A DNA stretch of 64,000 bases from Cystobasidiopsis lactophilus. Its lineage: Eukaryota; Basidiomycota; Agaricostilbomycetes; Agaricostilbales; Chionosphaeraceae. The position numbers and the translations under genes were made by a program. Positions 34,383-46,276 of this stretch are shown piece by piece (position 1 is the stretch's first letter; each line of letters begins with the position of its first letter). The notes beneath the pieces are model-generated. The model had not been told where the DNA came from. It saw only the letters and a program-made list of their open reading frames with translations, and did no database searches. The DNA is taken from positions 1,999,309-2,063,308 of the forward strand of contig BCIO01000005.1 in assembly GCA_001599975.1 (NCBI GenBank), given 5' to 3'.

Positions 34383-34505
34383 TAGACTAGGCTTTCTGCG
34401 TGGCAATTGGCCTCGGCCACCGCGCCAACCCCACCTCGCCAAATATTCATCCGCCATCCACCAGCACACCAGCTCAACTAGGTTAACCAGAGCCGCCTAG
34501 CAGCA

Positions 34506-36416
34506 ATGAACGGCGCCCTCTCACAGACGTTGCTCCTGGAAGAGCTCATGAACGGCATTGGCGGGCCGCCGCCGTCGCTGTCGAGGAGCGAGAGCCACGA
34601 GCTGGAGACCCCAGACATGTCGGACGACGGGCGACCTAAGCGGGCGAATAAAGGCAAGAAGCGGGCGCAGGACGGCGACGAGAGCGAGCCTGACAGCCCC
34701 TCCAACGCGGACAAGTCGGCCACTGGGGGCGCCAACAAACCTCGAAGGCGGAAGGCAGCCCGGGCTTGCTTCCATTGCCAAAAGGCGCACTTGACCTGCG
34801 ATGACTGTTCGCCCTGCTCTCTGCCCTTTGCGATGACTGCGTTTGGAAGACTGAACCTGGTGCTCTATAGCCCGGCCCTGCCAACGCTGCATCAAGCGCA
34901 ATCTGGGCGACTCATGCCAGGACGGCAAGCGCAAAAAGGCCAAATATTTGCATGACTTTGACGATGAGGGTGGGCCCTGTTTCCCGGTTGTGTGTTACCT
35001 GGAGGGGCTCTCAATGCGGTCCACAATCAGCGTTGGGCAGGAGGAGCACGCCGGTGCCGGGCCAGGAGGGTGCCGCTTCACACTTCGAGCTCACCGAACC
35101 CGCTATGCACCCCGGCCAGCAGCATCCCACGCTCACGCCGACCTACACCTCCGAGCCATCGTCTGGCACTTCGCTCACGCACCCCTTCCCGACCGTCTCG
35201 ACTGTCAACCTGTTCGGCGACGACTTTGGCGGGGGCGAATTCACCTCGCAGGCCGCCAACCTCGAGTACAACATGCTGTCCGCCATGCTGCGCGGCAATG
35301 TCAGCCCCAATGAACCCACCAACCAGACGGCCTTTGATTTCCTGCGGCCGGTGGCCAAAGGCTCCTTTGCCGCCCACTCGAATGCCACCCTGAGCCCTGG
35401 CTTGCTCGCTACCTCAGCCACCACCGGCGCCAACCTGTTTGAGAACAGCCCATACGCACCTTCCCCATCCTCTTCGTCCGCCTACAACAACCTCACGCCA
35501 AACGGCCTCAGCATGGCCCCAGCCGCCGTGCACAACAAGAGCCCCGTCAACCAGGGCAGCCTCGACCTCTTGCCGACCAGCAGCACCTCGGTCTACCGCA
35601 CACCCTGTGGCGCTATGCGGGCCGAGGACGTCTACCGCCACATCAACAAGGGCTACGCCTACGCCCAATCGTACCACGACCTCATTCGCCATCTGAAGGA
35701 GCGCTTCGACAAGAACGACATCCTGCGCATCGTCCGCGCCCTCGCCGTCTTTCGCCCGAGTTTGATCGCCTTGCAAATGCCGCTGACGGAGGAGGACGAG
35801 GTGTTCGTGGAGAAGTGCTTCCAAAGGAGCTTGATCGTGCGTTTCACCTCCCATCCTTTGCTGTGGCCTCGGGCTCAATCGTAGGGCACAAACAGGAACT
35901 GGAAAAGTTGATCTCTTTCTCTGCCACGCCAACGGTCGTCTGGCGCCGCACGGGCGAGATCTGCTTGGTCGGCATCGAGTTCACTTACCTCACCAAATGG
36001 GATCGCTCGGATTTGCTGAAGAAGAAACATTACATCTACGAGGTCCGGCTGTTCCTCCTTCTAGCCCGGTCCCATTGAGCTAACAAAGTTTCCCGGACAG
36101 CTCCTGGATCAGCCTTCAGTGGTCGAGTACTATGAGGCTTTTGCGACACACGCCTTCGAAAATGCGACCCAAGCCGTGATGTCCACCTGCGTCTTACTCA
36201 CTCCTGATGGCCGGCCTGTGCCATGTTCCTTCTGCTTCACCATTCAACGGGATCGTGGGTGTTTCCATTGCGCTCGAGACGGACGGCTCTCAAATTCTTC
36301 TTCATCGACAGTGTTCAACTGCCCGTCTGCCATCCTCGGTATGCCTCTTTCGCACTCCATCTCAACCGAATCTCAATGGTGCATCTATAGGACAATTCTT
36401 GCCTCTCTTGCAGTAA
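34506..36416 (+). CDS. ERT1: Zn2Cys6 regulator of gluconeogenesis, Ert1/AcuK-like
   Basis: Ert1/AcuK/AcuM are zinc cluster activators of gluconeogenic and respiratory genes. The DNA-binding domain is joined over one intron as [20 protein letters not shown], then [20 protein letters not shown] and KKAKYLHD. The RACxxCQ..HLTC...RPCx[19 protein letters not shown] string is diagnostic. The middle is long and disordered. The C-terminal PAS-like region runs from [20 protein letters not shown] through [20 protein letters not shown] and [16 protein letters not shown] to [16 protein letters not shown] at 36416. About six introns. It converges on the RCC1 gene with 19 bases between stops, so 3' UTRs must overlap. 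Confidence 0.93.
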
Positions 36417-36435
36417 ATCTGTGATTCCTATGTCG

Positions 36436-37769
36436 CTAGCCGACATCCCGGCTCTCTGTTTCAATGTACGACGTCCAGCCACTCGCCAGCACGCGCTTAC
36501 CAGTCCGGAAGTGTGGATTCACGACAAACTTCTGCCTGGCTTCCAGATCGCCCAATCCAAGCTGGCCATGATGATCTGCTTTGTGCGCCACCGAAAAAGG
36601 CCAAAATTTTGTTATTCGTTTTTGCTTCACGCATGTGTGAAAAATACTTGCTTTCACCAGCCACCCGCAGTCTGCCATCGTCCAAGAGCACCAGCGTGTG
36701 ACTTGAGCCGGCAGCCACTGCCTTGACGTCCGGCTGGTCCTCGCCCTTGTCCACTTCAAACTCGACCAACGTCGGCTCGTCTCCTTGGCTCTGGCCGCCG
36801 CATTGCCCCTTGGTATCCGATCCAAACACATACAGCCCTCCATCCTCGGTGACGACACATGAGTGCAAATCACCAGCCGCCACCTGCTTGACCGCGAGCC
36901 CTTCGAAGAAGGGGATTTCCTTCAACTTCGGGGCTCCCTTTTGCGTTCGCCCCAGCTGGCCGAAGCGGTTGTCACTCGAATAGGAGAACACAGCTGGTGG
37001 GCTTGTTAGCAGCAAGAAGTGAGATGCGCCAGCGGCGACTTGTTGGACCTGGTGGCTTTCCGGGAGATGAAACCTTGCGACTGGGTCCGCTTGCAGGTCA
37101 GCTTGGTCTGTATAGATGAGCACCTCGCGACCTGTGATTGGGGTTGTGAGCTTGAGCGCAAAAAAACGCGTCAACCACATCACCTTCTGAAGCCACCAAA
37201 AGCAGCTGGCCATGCCCGTTCAGCACGGCGCTGCTGATGCCACGCCGCAGTAGCTTTCCTTCCCTGTCTTCCAATCCACGTTCGGAGAGTCTCAGACCGT
37301 GCTGGTCGCCACCCTCGACGGGCCTGCTCGCTGCGATGGTCGGTGGAAATCCTTGGCCAAACGCGTTTAATAAAGGCCCATTTGCCTGGTCACCAGGTTT
37401 GAGCCGACTTACGAATGCTGTCGAAGGCGTAGAGGGCCGCTACTCGATGTGGAAGTGCTACTGGCGATGCCGTCCCCTTGTTCAATGCTTCGCGGTTTTG
37501 CTGTCCCGGCTCTTCTGCCTGGCTTGCCAGAAAGCCCCAGATGTACTGCATGGTTCTTCAGCGTGGTTTCCCACACACTTTCAATGGGCGGCGCTGGATC
37601 GGGGAGTGCGTGCTAGATTTCAGCTGCAGAAGCAAAGCGAAGAAACAAACCCTCCGAGCTCGATGTCCGAGATTTGATTCCACTTGTAGATGGTCACCCT
37701 CGCAACCCTGGAGCTGTCAAAACTTGTCAACAGTGGAAAACTCAACTCAATAATGGCGGCTTCTCCCAT
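36436..37769 (-). CDS. RCC1-repeat protein
   Basis: A beta-propeller protein of RCC1 repeats. Visible repeats: VQQVAAGASHFLLLTSPPAV with FSYSSDNRFGQLGR; KQVAAGDLHSCVVTEDGGLY with VFGSDTKGQCGG; VKAVAAGSSHTLVLLDDGRL; and HGQLGLGDLEARQ near the end. Upstream exons reach MGEAAIIELSFPLLTSFDS (37769), with joins near 37640 and 37210 only roughly placed. The last intron likely starts at a GTGAAA inside VAGE and ends just before the HGQLGLGD exon. It is too short for the seven blades of a full RCC1 guanine-exchange factor, so an Ats1- or SERGEF-like role is possible but not established. Confidence 0.8.
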
Positions 37770-37883
37770 TCCGCTCCCATTCAGTCGTTTGCTTCTTGAA
37801 GGAAAAGCACCTTTTCTGCTGGCCGGCCCCGTTAACGCACGCCTCTCTGCTCTCCACTCGTCCTCCTTGCACTACGACGACCG

Positions 37884-38900
37884 ATGTACTCTGGACCAAA
37901 GCTCGCTCCTTACGCGCCCCAGCTCGCCCCAGTTAGACGGCTGCCCTCCCTCCGCGAGATCAACTGGCGACCCGCTCCTGTCCGACCCAAGCCAGCGCCT
38001 CCTCGGGCCTTGACTCTCCGATCCATCCCAGCTGAAGATGTGGAAGAGGCCAAGCTGCTCCTTGAACTGCACTCGGCCACCTCAGAGTCATCGGGTGTGT
38101 GACCCAAATTTTTGTGATGTGAAGGAGTGAACTGAACGAACCCCTTTCCTTGATAGCCCACTCGACTGCTTCGTCTGCACCTAGCATCCTAAGCCACCTG
38201 CGCACCCCCTCGCCGCCCGTCTGCCTCGAATATCTATCGAGCCGCGCCTCTCCCCTTCCTCGCGACGCCACCACCGCCATTTGCTTCCCCAGGCCTCCGC
38301 CTTGTATTGCCAAGTATCGCCAACAGCCCACTACTCCCCGATTCGCTTCCCCTATGCCAATGGCTGCCCCCTCCCCTATTGATGACGACGAGCTGGTTGT
38401 CGTCACTTCCAAAGGCACCTTTGTCGAAACGTGCGGCAAGCTTTACGTCCGCCCCGCGCCCTACTACAGTGTTCGTACCTTTTCGCCTCATTTGATTTTA
38501 AATCGTCAACGAATCCGGGAACAACAGATCAACCCCAAGCACGCTGTCGGCCGCACCCGAGCTCAGGTCGAGAGCCTCATGTCGACCAACTCGGGCCGAG
38601 GTCATGCCTGCGTGAGCCTTCCTCCCCTTGAACACTCATAACCAAAAGTGTTTATCTAGGCTGAGGCACACAGGTCGAATGCCGAGCTGTAAGTTTCGAA
38701 TCTGGGCATTCGCCACCTCCAAGTGGTGCTCTGCTCATTTCCCTCCTTCCGGACAGTCCCGCAAGCGCTGCGAGCGAGGCCGAAAGTCAAACAAGTGCAA
38801 GTGAGTGCTCCTGACTACCTCATTCGATCCAGCATCGAATCAGGCTCATGGATACCACAGACGCTGCACCAAAAAGTGCTTGCCGTGCGAAGAGATCTAA
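37884..38900 (+). CDS. Protein with a C-terminal Zn2Cys6 binuclear cluster
   Basis: Likely a sequence-specific DNA-binding protein. The N-terminal 200 or so residues are Pro/Ser/Arg-rich with no known domain (start MYSGPKLAPYAPQLAPVRR). A short ordered part reads DDELVVVTSKGTFVETCGKL. The last 34 residues spell a complete fungal zinc cluster: ACVECRASRKRCERGRK then SNKCKRCTKKCLPCEEI, spacing C-x2-C-x6-C-x8-C-x2-C-x6-C. It is assembled from the end of one exon (to 38611), a 15-nt exon (38674-38688), a 44-nt exon (38757-38800) and the last 40-nt exon (38861-38900), all with GT..AG junctions and kept frame. Zn2Cys6 domains are usually N-terminal; here it is at the extreme C-terminus, a pattern seen in some basidiomycete regulators. 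Target genes unknown. Confidence 0.82.
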
Positions 38901-39279
38901 ACCCCTCCTCCTCTCCTGCCGCCATCATCACCATCATCATCAACCGAAAATCCTCTTGGAAAGAAAATCTTCTATTGTAACTGTGCTTGTTTCCCTCAAC
39001 TTTTTGTAAAATCAAAAGGAACTTGAAAGGCTCAAAACAAAGGGGACTGGGCTCTCTCTTCTCTCTTAGATCTCATTGAAATGTATTTGTAGTTCCAGAG
39101 CCAAAAGTCAAAAGTGCAAGGGGGAAAAGTGCGGGAAGCGAACGAGTTTAAAGTACAAGTGAAAGTGATTAGGAAGTGCGCCTAATGAGCTAGAGGGGTA
39201 TTGTGATGCGTGGTGTGCGAGAGAGACGACGACAAAACGGAAAACGCCACAGACTGAATCAGAACCGCCACCACCGAAT
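38901..39279. other. Convergent 3' flanks
   Basis: About 380 bases between convergent stops. It has a short CATCATCAC-type simple repeat near 38923-38943 and T/A-rich 3' UTR-like sequence. No gene seen. Confidence 0.45.
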
Positions 39280-40261
39280 TCAAAAGCCAACATTGCCACC
39301 TTCGTACGGCCCAATCTTGAGCTTGAGCTCGCCCTTGCTCTTCCGCAGAACGTAGCGCTTGAACTCGTACACCTCGTACCTGGGCGTACATTCATCAGAT
39401 CGACAGCCGTAAAAGCAGACTAAGGGGAGGAAATGTCGACGCACATGTCCTTGGCCAATTTCATAGCTTCCACATGGGCCGGCTTGGAGTTGGCCTCTAT
39501 GGCGTGCGCTCGAGACTGCCACACACAGCAGGCCAAGTTGTAGCCTTGGTCGTTCGGAGTGCCGTACCTGTTCGCGCAGTGCCTGCCTGATTAGCGACCG
39601 TTTCCGTGATTAATGAGGCAAGAGCAAGACGAACCAGTATAGCAGCAACCCTCCCGAACCGACAGCCTCTTCATGCGCAGCCTTGTCGGCGTCGTACAGG
39701 CTCCTAGAGTCCGAGGGCTTGCGCAGGCTCCTGAACGACACGGCGTACCTGTTGCCATCCCTTCTTCAGCCACCCGATTTCAAATGCGGAAGAGAGGAAC
39801 GCAAAGACGAACCATTCTCGCTCGGTCTCCGCGGGAAGGAGCAGCTTGTCCCAATTGAAGGCCTGCTCGAAGGGGGCGGACGCGTAGTCGGCCTGGACGG
39901 GCCTGAAGTGGACCAGGGCGTCGTGGAGCTGCACGCTGGCGGCGTCAATGTCGGGCAGACGGGTGGAGGTGTAGTTGACGCCGGTTGGGAAGCGGGTAGG
40001 GGACGAGGGGCGGTTGAAGTGCACGTCGAACGCCAAGGGCAAGCGGGAGAGCAAGGGCGGCAGGTAGAGCAGGCCGTCGGACGCTTCGGAGGCTGCCACG
40101 GGCGCGCGCTGGGAGGCGTCCCACTGAGGAGGAGGGGAGGAGGGGGATTGGGGTTGAGGTTGCTGGTGCAAAACAGAGAGCGCGGCTCGGCGGGGCGACT
40201 TGGGACGGCCTGTAGCCTTGAGGGCGGGCCTGAGAGCTGCCGTGGTGCCAAAGCCCATCAT
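39280..40261 (-). CDS. UPF0643 family protein
   Basis: A conserved fungal protein of unknown function. The start is taken at MMGFGTTAALRPAL (40261). The N-terminus is basic and Ser/Pro-rich and could be a mitochondrial presequence (inference). The conserved part includes LAFDVHFNRPSS, ALVHFRPVQADYASAPFEQA, WDKLLLPAETEREWFVFAF, then LLYWYGTPNDQGYNLACCVW and QSRAHAIEANSKPAHVEAMK, ending with YEVYEFKRYVLRKSKGELKL. The LLYW(Y/F)G..D.G.NLA.CVW.SR motif is what ties it to UPF0643. About three introns, near 39770-39720, 39630-39570 and 39445-39380. No function is assigned. Confidence 0.8.
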
Positions 40262-40875
40262 CCTGGGCAAACTAAAGAAGTGGTGGATGCAGTGCAAGAG
40301 TCCTCGGGCGCTCAAAGCGAGGTGCGACGCATCGCATCAAACAAAGGAGGTCTTGCACCTTTCAGAAAAACAGTTGCGCCATACGCCGAATTTTAAGAAG
40401 CTAAAACCCCGTTCTTTGGCCAATGCAGGTCACTAGAAGTCAGAACAGGTTGTGCCAGATGCAGCGAGAGGCCATCAGCAGCCGAGGGCAGCGCCAAGAA
40501 GCGAGGAGAAGCCAAAAGCGCTGTACTCTGTTGCTCGCTCCCGTACCCGGCCCGCACCAATCCCAAGCAGTAGCAATAGTAGACAAGAAATGTATGCGTG
40601 CGAATGAAGCTCAATAGTCCCATAGTAAAACGACAAGGGAGCAAGAGTGATTAACGAGCAGCACAAAAATTTTGGATCTGCCAGGAATGTCTTCGCAGTT
40701 GGGGGACAGGTCATACAGCGATTGGAGGGCGTGTGGAACTGAGCAAGACTCCAAGGGGAGTCCGCACGTCCTGCCAACCAACAGTCTGATTCGTGCCCGC
40801 CTTCAAATTGAGACGAAGCCTGGTGGTGAGCCGGCAAGGGTTGGACACCGACCTCGACCATCGTCCCCGGCAATT
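40262..40875. other. Divergent promoter region of UPF0643 and SNU23 genes
   Basis: About 610 bases between divergent starts. Small ORFs on both strands have no domain. No repeat seen. Confidence 0.45.
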
Positions 40876-41848
40876 ATGGCTTCTAAGACGGTGCGTTGTC
40901 TGTCTACTACTAGTTATGTGCAGAGCTGAGGAGCAGGAGGGCACAGAACGACGTGGCGTTCCGGAAAACCTGGGACAAAGAGGCGTACGCCGCCAAAGCC
41001 AAGGAGGTGCGCTGGTCTCGCCTACTGTCAGATCCTACTCCATAGCGTCTTACTAGTGAAGGTTCGTGCCACAGAAAGATGACAAGGCGAAGGAACACGC
41101 GCAGGAGGCGGCCGAAGCCATCAAGCAAGGTTCGTCAGCCTGTCACTCTGTAGCCCTTGTTCGCGCAGTTTGAGCTCACATTCGCGGATGCACGAACAGG
41201 CAAGAAGCCCAAGCGGCGGCGGAGGGATGAAGAGGACCTACCCAAGCCGACCAAGCGGATGCAAGGTTCGTCCACTCTCCCCCTTTACTTCACTCGAAGT
41301 GCGGTCAGCTGAGCCGGTATGAACAGCACGAGAGGGCAGCTTAGAGCTAGACAAGAACCAGGGCAAGCTCATGGTCGTCTCCGGCTCCGTCACTCGGGGT
41401 CCCGGGGCGCCTGGGTTTTACTGCGACGTGTGCAACCGCACGCTCAAGGACTCGGTCGCTTACTTGGACCACCTCAACGCTCGCTCTCGTACGTTCTCTT
41501 GCCCATCATATGAATCTGATCTTATGAGATTGAACATGGGAACGTACAGACTTGAAGAGGTTGGGCCAAAACACCAAAGTGACCCGCTCGACGCTCAACC
41601 AAGTCCGCCTTCGCATCGCCCAATTACGAGAGCAGACCAAGGAGAAGGCCAACGCGAAAGCGTACGACTTTGAGAAGCGTTTAAAAGACATCCAGCAGCT
41701 CGAGCGGGACGACAAAGCGGCGCAAAAGGAGAAGAAGCGCTTGGCCAAGCTCAAAGCTGAGGAGGCGGACCAGCCAAAGTTGTCCAAGGAGGACCTGGCC
41801 ATGCAGGAGATGATGGGCTTCTCAGGGTTCGGAGGGTCAAAGAAGTAG
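40876..41848 (+). CDS. SNU23: U4/U6.U5 tri-snRNP protein Snu23 (ZMAT2)
   Basis: Snu23 is a zinc-finger protein of the pre-activation spliceosome. Spliced reading: MASKT, LRSRRAQNDVAFRKTWDKEA, YAAKAKE, KKPKRRRRDEEDLPKPTKR, then LMVVSGSVTRGPGAPGFYCD and VCNRTLKDSVAYLDHLNARS with a matrin-type C2H2 finger (FYCDVCNRTLKDSVAYLDHLN). The conserved LKRLGQNTKVTRSTLNQVRL follows, then a charged helix and MQEMMGFSGFGGSKK at the end. The FRKTWDKEAYAAKA and MMGFSGFGGSKK ends match human ZMAT2 closely. Five short introns. Length of about 220 residues is normal. Confidence 0.95.
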
Positions 41849-42048
41849 AATCGCCGCTCTGCCATCACGAGTCGAAACTTGTACGAACTTGTACGAATGA
41901 AAATTGTTTTCTCTCATTAACCAATAATATTGCTTGGCAGCATAAGCAGGTGGCATGCCAGCTGAGGAAGAGCCCGAAATCTCAAGCACAAATTCGAACC
42001 AATCTAAGCAAGAAAACTGAAATCTCCAGTGGCAATTTGCCCAAAGCC

Positions 42049-45000
42049 TCAAAGCTTGACAAAGGCCAAGCTGACTCTATGGTCCCCAATCTCGGTGGCC
42101 GAGTCGTCCGCGCTGGCCCAGAACGGCGTCGTGCCTTCGGGCATCTGCGCCCAGTCCTTCGGCACGAGTTTGAGCACCTTGGCGATGACCTCCGCCTGCG
42201 ACTTGAGCAGCTGGTCCAGGGCCTCTTTGCCTTCCGGGGTGTCCGCCTTGACGTAGACGTCCACGTCGTCAGTAGCCTGCAGCCGAGCCTCCTTGCGCGC
42301 CTTTTGCACCCGGTTCGCCAGCTCCCTCGCCAAGCCTTGCTCCACGTACTCCGGGCGAACGTTGGTATCCAGCAAGACGACCACCTCCCGGTCCGTGTTG
42401 CTCTCGAACGTCGAGCCGTCCGACGAAGGCGGCAGAGCGTCGACGTACAGCGAGGCCGTCAAGTCGCCCTCGCTCAGCTCCACGCCGGCCACCGTGATCT
42501 GGCCCGTCTCGCGGTACTTCTTGACATCGGCGGCAGGCACGCTGGGCAAGGCGTTCTTGACCTTGGGCATGTCCTTGCGCAGCTTGCGGCCCAGCACGGT
42601 GAAGTCGGCGTTGAGCTGCCACTTGACTCCGCACCGCGCCTCGTCCGAGGTCGTGTCCACGTTGAGCACGTTGAGCTCCTCTTCGATGTACGTCGACAGC
42701 GACTTGACGTCCTCCAGGTATTCCGCCGACGGGTGGCAAACTACCAACTCCTTGAGCGGCGTCTGTGTAGTTGTGCTCAGATCGGATGCCGAGCAGCATA
42801 GAATTGTGAAGACTTCACACCTTGAGGGGCAATCGGTTCTTCTCGCGGATGACACGACCCAACTCGATGACCGTCTGCAGCCGCTTGACTTGGCGGAGGA
42901 TGACGGGGTCGAGGTACTCGGTGCGGACGGTGGGAAAGGGCACAAAGTGCACCGAGCGCTCGTCCTTGCCCAGCCCGAAGGACTCGGAGTCGACAAAGAA
43001 GGAGCGCAGCGACAGGTAGATGTGCTCCGCCAAGAAGGGCGTGAAAGACGACTGTGAAAGTCCGCTTCTCAACCATTGCTCTGCGATGGGGTGAAGAGCA
43101 ACCTACAAGAGTGCGGCAAAGGGTGAGCAAGGTCTCGGCCAGGCAGGTCAAGGCAGCTTGAGCGTCCTCGACGCCAGCCTCGCCTTTGAGGCGTCGCCGG
43201 TTGAAGCGGATATACCAGTTGGTGAGCTCGTCGATCAGCTGGAGCAGCTCAGGGACAACGGTGTAGAGGCGATAGGCCGCCATCTCCGTGCCGACGTGCT
43301 CGATCAAACTCTGACAGCGCGCTAGGATCCAGCGGTCCATGACGTTGGTGGGCGGCGCGGCCTTGCCCGTGTACTTGAAGTCGACGTTGAACTGCTTCTT
43401 GAGGAGCGCGACGCCACCAAGGAAGAAACGGAACGAGTTGAGCCAGGGGAGCAGCACACGGCTGATGACCTCCTTGACGCCGGCCTCGCGGAAACGGAGG
43501 TTGTCGCCTCGCACAACAGGGGAGTTAATCAAGAACAATCTGTGGCGGGGATGCCTTCATGAGCTAGAGCCCACTAGCTGAAAGGGCACCGCCACCCACC
43601 TCAGAGCGTCAGCGCCATACTGGTTGAGGATGATCATCGGGTCGGGGTAGTTCTTGAGCGACTTGCTCATCTTCTTGCCGTCTTCCGCAAGCACCAAGCC
43701 GCACACGACCAGGTTCTTCCACGGCGCTGTCTTGAACAAATGGGTGGAGAGCACGAGCAAAGTGTAAAACCAGCCTCGGGTCTGGTCCATGGCTTCAGCG
43801 ATGAAGTCGGCCGGGAAGTTGGCCTCGATGGAGTTCTTGTTCTCGAAGGGGTAGTGATTCTGTGCGTAAGGCATGCTGTGGTGTTCAACTCGTCAGCAAA
43901 ACATTGCCGGAGGTGAATGCCAACCCCACCTTCCCGATTCGAACCAGCAGTCAAACACCTCGTCAATGCGTCGAAGTCGGCCCTTGCCCATCTTGCTGGG
44001 AATGGTGATGTCGTCGATGGACTCGCGGTGCAGGTCGGTCAAGATGCCGCAGCCAGAGAGTTCGTTCAGCTCTTCCAGCGAACCGACGCACACTGTCTCT
44101 TCGCCGTCTTCCGAGACCCAGATGGGCAGAGGTGTGCCCCAGTACCGGTTGCGAGAGATGTTCCAGTCTCTTGCATTGGCCAGCCAATTTTGAAACCGCT
44201 TCTCTCCCACCTCCGCTGGAACCCTGCGAGCGCAAGTAAAACCCACATCAGATTTGTCCAGATGTGAAAATTAGCTTGACGCACCATCTCGTGGCCTTGT
44301 TGTTCTCGATCAACTCGTTGGTGATGTTCTCGACGCGGACGAACCACGAGCCGATAGCGCGTTGCATCAATGGCGTCCCGGATCTAACACAACGGTCAGC
44401 TTGGGTATGGTGAAAGTTTGAGTGAAGAAAACGAACCTCCAGCAGAAAGGGTACGAATGCTTAAGCATGCTTTGCACAAGCAGGTTGCCACTCTCCTTCA
44501 GCTTCTTCATGATGACCTTGTCAGCAGCCTACGACCGAGCGGGATGAGCAGAGTCTCAATCGGAATATTCCAATTGACGAACCTTGAAGTTCAGCCCGGA
44601 GAGGTCGCCGGCTTCTTGGTTGAAGACGCCTTGCTCGTCGAAAGGGCAGGGCGGGATGTCCTCCTTGCCGACGATGCCTTCACGGATGGCGATGCGGTGA
44701 TCTTCCTCACCAAATGCTGGTGCCTGGTGGACAATGCCTGTGCCGCTGTCGTCCTTGACATAGGTGTCTGCCACGATGCGGAACGCCGTCGAGCCGAACT
44801 GAAAACTTTCATCAGGCAAATCAACGCCTAACTCGGTAAAGCCACCCACTTTTGCTTCGAAGAACGGAAACAAAGGCTTATACTTCCATCCCACCATGTC
44901 GGTTCCTTTCACAGTGCCCAGCTTCTTGAACTTGGCCTTCTTCGGATCTTTGTAGAGCGTGCTCAACAGCTTTTCTAGAATGTAGAATGTTTTGTCTTTT

Positions 45001-45972
45001 TCTTGGTCGTGAATCTCGAGGTAGACGAAGTCGGGGTGAACGCAAAGAGCCAGATTCGAAGGCAAGGTCCAGGGCGTGGTGGTCCACGCCAAGACAAAGG
45101 CATTGGGTTCGTCGAGCAGCTCGAATCCCACTGTCACTGCCGGGTCATCAACGTCCTGGTATGCCAGTCCGGCTTCAAAGTTGGACAGAGGCGTGTTGAG
45201 GGCAGTGGAGTAGGGCATGACGCGAAACCCGTGGTAGACTTGGCCCTCTTGCCATAGCTGCTTGAACGCCCACCAGACTGACTCCATGAATGTGACGTGG
45301 AGCGTCTTGTAGTCGTTATCAAAGTCGATCCACCGGCCCATGCGCTCGACGGTCGTCCGCCACTCTGAGGCATAGCGCATGACAATGGCCCGGCACTCTG
45401 CATTGTACTTGGGGATGCCAAGCTCCATTACGTCCTTTCTGGAGGTGATGCCGAGCTTTTTATCGATCTCTCTTTCGACTGGCAGGCCGTGGGTGTCCCA
45501 GCCAAAGCGGCGCTCGACATAGTGGCCATTTGAGTGCGCGAATCGAGTCACAATATCCTGTGTTCCCCGGGCCGTCAGCGATTATTCATAGAACACGCTT
45601 AGCATGTAATACACACCTTGACCGTGCCCATGCTGTTGCAGAAGCAGGATTAGCCACAGGAAATCACCGAATAAATTTTGGCACCGTACAGCAGATGGCC
45701 GTAATGCGGCGTGCCAGTGCCTTTAAAATGGATGGCGCTAAGTTTCCTACTCATACAGCACCGTCAGGGCGAGTCTTACAGAACGGTGGCCCATCCAGGA
45801 AGACGTAGGGCTTGCGGTCTTTGGACTGGCGAAGTGATTCTTGGAACGCATCAATCTCCTTCCAGTACGCCAAAACGACCTCCTCCTCCCTCGCGAACTG
45901 GAATGGCGCTTGGGCGTCGTGCGCCGGGAACTGGGCGTCCTTGCCCTGGCCGACAAACGAGGTCGCTGCCAT
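42049..45972 (-). CDS. ILS1: Isoleucyl-tRNA synthetase, cytoplasmic
   Basis: Class I synthetase that charges tRNA-Ile. The start is [19 protein letters not shown] at 45972. The HIGH motif lies in GTPHYGHLL, built from a small exon after PPF. The next exon is only 16 nt (45617-45632) and encodes MGTVK. Then come [40 protein letters not shown] and [18 protein letters not shown] (editing domain). The KMSKS motif is in [19 protein letters not shown], and the anticodon-binding part includes [18 protein letters not shown]. The C-terminal extension to about 42049 is the eukaryotic cytosolic type (for example [19 protein letters not shown]). About ten introns; length about 1,080-1,100 residues. No mitochondrial presequence. 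Confidence 0.96.
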
Positions 45973-46276
45973 GGTCGGTTTTTGGTCTTCGCTTGGTGGT
46001 CTGGTTGGACCAACGTGGACGCTTCGCTCGATGGATCTGGGAGGAGATACCAGCGGAACCAGCGGCGATTTGCTTCTAAAACTTGCCAAGGCGCGCAGGC
46101 CTATTCGCATTCGTTCGGGAGCAAGCTGTTGACTTGGAGTCTCGAAGTTGAGGCGAACCCCGTGACTTTGAATTTATCTTGTCCTGAGTCATACAATGCG
46201 AAGCTAGGGAGCTCTAGTGCATCAAGAGAGTCAGCAAGCGAGGTTAGAGAGCGAGCGGGAGCCAAAGATGGCTAGA
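45973..46276. other. IleRS promoter and SAM-carrier 3' flank
   Basis: About 300 bases between the IleRS start and the carrier stop. No gene or RNA seen. Confidence 0.45.

Noticed and set aside
39683-40396. A 237-codon plus-strand frame opposite UPF0643.
   Set aside because: Antisense to a conserved gene, Gly/Val/Glu-rich and domain-free.
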